Shown: piece after piece, positions 63,285-64,000 of the stretch
Position numbering within the stretch: position 1 is the stretch's first letter
Layout: each line of letters opens with the position of its first letter
Assembly (NCBI GenBank): GCA_913061145.1
Contig: CAJXUQ010000004.1
Span: forward strand, 62,001-126,000
From: an uncultured Haliea sp.
GTDB lineage: Bacteria > Pseudomonadota > Gammaproteobacteria > Pseudomonadales > Halieaceae
Direction: 5' to 3'
Length of the DNA: 64,000 bases
Position numbers and translations under genes: made by a program
The notes under the pieces: model-generated
Seen by the model: only the letters and a program-made list of their open reading frames with translations
What the model was told of the DNA's origin: nothing
Databases searched by the model: none

Positions 63285-64000
63285 TGGCCAGACCCTGCGA
63301 GGCACGGCTGGACCTGTCAGCGCTGCGCCACAACCTTGCCCTCGCACGCCGGCTGGCACCACGTTCCCGGGTGATGGCGGTGGTGAAGGCAAATGCATAT
63401 GGGCACGGTGCCACCACCATGGCCAGGGCACTGGAGCCGCTGGTTGACGCGCTGGCGGTCGCCTGCATCGAAGAGGCACTGGAGCTGCGCGATGCGGGCA
63501 TTCGCGCGCCCGTCCTGCTATTACAGGGCGCCTTTCATCCCGATGAGGTGCCTCTCGCCGCGCAACACAAGCTGTGGCTGACCATAGAGAACGCCACACA
63601 GCTGGTCTGGCTGGAGCGGGCGACACTGCCGGCGCCGCTGCACTGCTGGCTCAAAGTGGATACCGGCATGCACCGTCTGGGCGTGGCGCCGGAGCGGGTC
63701 GCCGAATTTCATCAGCGACTGCTGGCCTGCGGCAAGCTTGCGGGGCCACCGGTACTGACCACGCACTTCGCCTGTGCCGACCAGTTGGATCACCCCGCAA
63801 CCCTGCAGCAAATCGCACGCTTCGAGCAGCTGACGCAGGCACTCCCGGGAGAGCGCAGCGCCGCAAACTCGCCGGCGACCCTGGCCTGGCCCGACAGCCA
63901 CTACGACTGGATCCGGCCCGGCTTCATGCTTTGGGGCAACTCACCCTTCGCTGCCCCCCACACCGCGGCGGATACGCTGCGTCCGGTCATGACCCTGGTC
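63284..64000 (+). CDS. alr: Alanine racemase (partial, runs off the window)
   Basis: Only the first 239 codons are in the window. The start is ATG at 63284, overlapping the dat stop as TGATG. The PLP lysine is K35 in VVKANAYGHG, and the later LKVDTGMHRLG and RPGFMLWG segments confirm the family. The enzyme interconverts L- and D-alanine and can supply or drain D-alanine for the adjacent transaminase. The second half, including the catalytic tyrosine region, is not visible. Confidence 0.93.
   Translation, partial: MARPCEARLDLSALRHNLALARRLAPRSRVMAVVKANAYGHGATTMARALEPLVDALAVACIEEALELRDAGIRAPVLLLQGAFHPDEVPLAAQHKLWLTIENATQLVWLERATLPAPLHCWLKVDTGMHRLGVAPERVAEFHQRLLACGKLAGPPVLTTHFACADQLDHPATLQQIARFEQLTQALPGERSAANSPATLAWPDSHYDWIRPGFMLWGNSPFAAPHTAADTLRPVMTLV

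Noticed and set aside
62304-63626. 440-codon minus-strand frame across dat and alr
   Set aside because: Dat and Alr are unmistakable on the plus strand; the reverse frame has no family features.

Overview
The window reads as a chromosomal segment of a GC-rich, aerobic, marine or halotolerant gammaproteobacterium. The gene order and content (lptFG divergent from pepA-holC-valS, rapA, ectABC-ask with a divergent ectR, finR/fpr, a wax-ester synthase and several CoA-linked catabolic operons) resemble the Halieaceae/Spongiibacteraceae side of the Cellvibrionales. That placement is inferred from content, not from a phylogeny. I recognise no rRNA, tRNA, insertion sequence, prophage or CRISPR array. 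The sequence is densely coding: no stretch longer than about 300 bases lacks a gene, and the largest gap (3969-4196) is the ectoine control region.

Layout. 1-4.8 kb: the ectoine operon ectA-ectB-ectC-ask on the minus strand, with a divergent MarR-type regulator EctR and two candidate mirror-image operators. 4.8-6.2 kb: soluble transhydrogenase. 6.3-11.1 kb: a five-gene minus-strand meta-cleavage operon resembling hsaA-hsaD-hsaE-hsaG-hsaF of steroid ring breakdown, without its reductase or ring-cleavage dioxygenase in view. 11.2-20 kb: an SDR, a secreted serine protease, trhO-bolA, a repeat-bearing protein, a two-component system, an RDD membrane protein and lptF-lptG. 20-26.4 kb: pepA, holC, valS, a soluble cold-shock protein, a membrane-anchored cold-shock-domain protein and a methyltransferase. 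26.4-35.8 kb: a periplasmic TonB-C-like protein, a wax ester synthase/DGAT, a LysR regulator, TatD, RapA and a second, secreted leucyl aminopeptidase. 35.8-42.1 kb: a six-gene minus-strand acyl-CoA operon (acyl-CoA dehydrogenase, HSD10-like SDR, alpha-methylacyl-CoA racemase, enoyl-CoA hydratase, carboxyltransferase, SDR) that looks built for branched-chain or isoprenoid/steroid-derived acyl-CoAs. 42.3-44.4 kb: a membrane protein with a degenerate GGDEF domain, coupled to an AraC regulator and divergent from that operon. 44.5-58.2 kb: a DUF748 protein, SprT, finR/fpr, two acyl-CoA ligases, a kinase-like phosphotransferase, small conserved proteins, a patatin and TesB thioesterase.

58.3-64 kb holds the most interesting unit: an almost gap-free plus-strand operon of a UPF0317/DUF1445 protein, pxpA, pxpB, pxpC, a DUF4392 D-glutamate cyclase-like protein, a D-amino-acid transaminase and alanine racemase (cut by the window edge). 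Together these can be read as a route that collects D-alanine and D-glutamate, for example from peptidoglycan, and returns them to L-glutamate through 5-oxoproline. The two DUF families occur as one fused protein, DGLUCY, in mammals; here they are separate and bracket the ATP-dependent 5-oxoprolinase genes.
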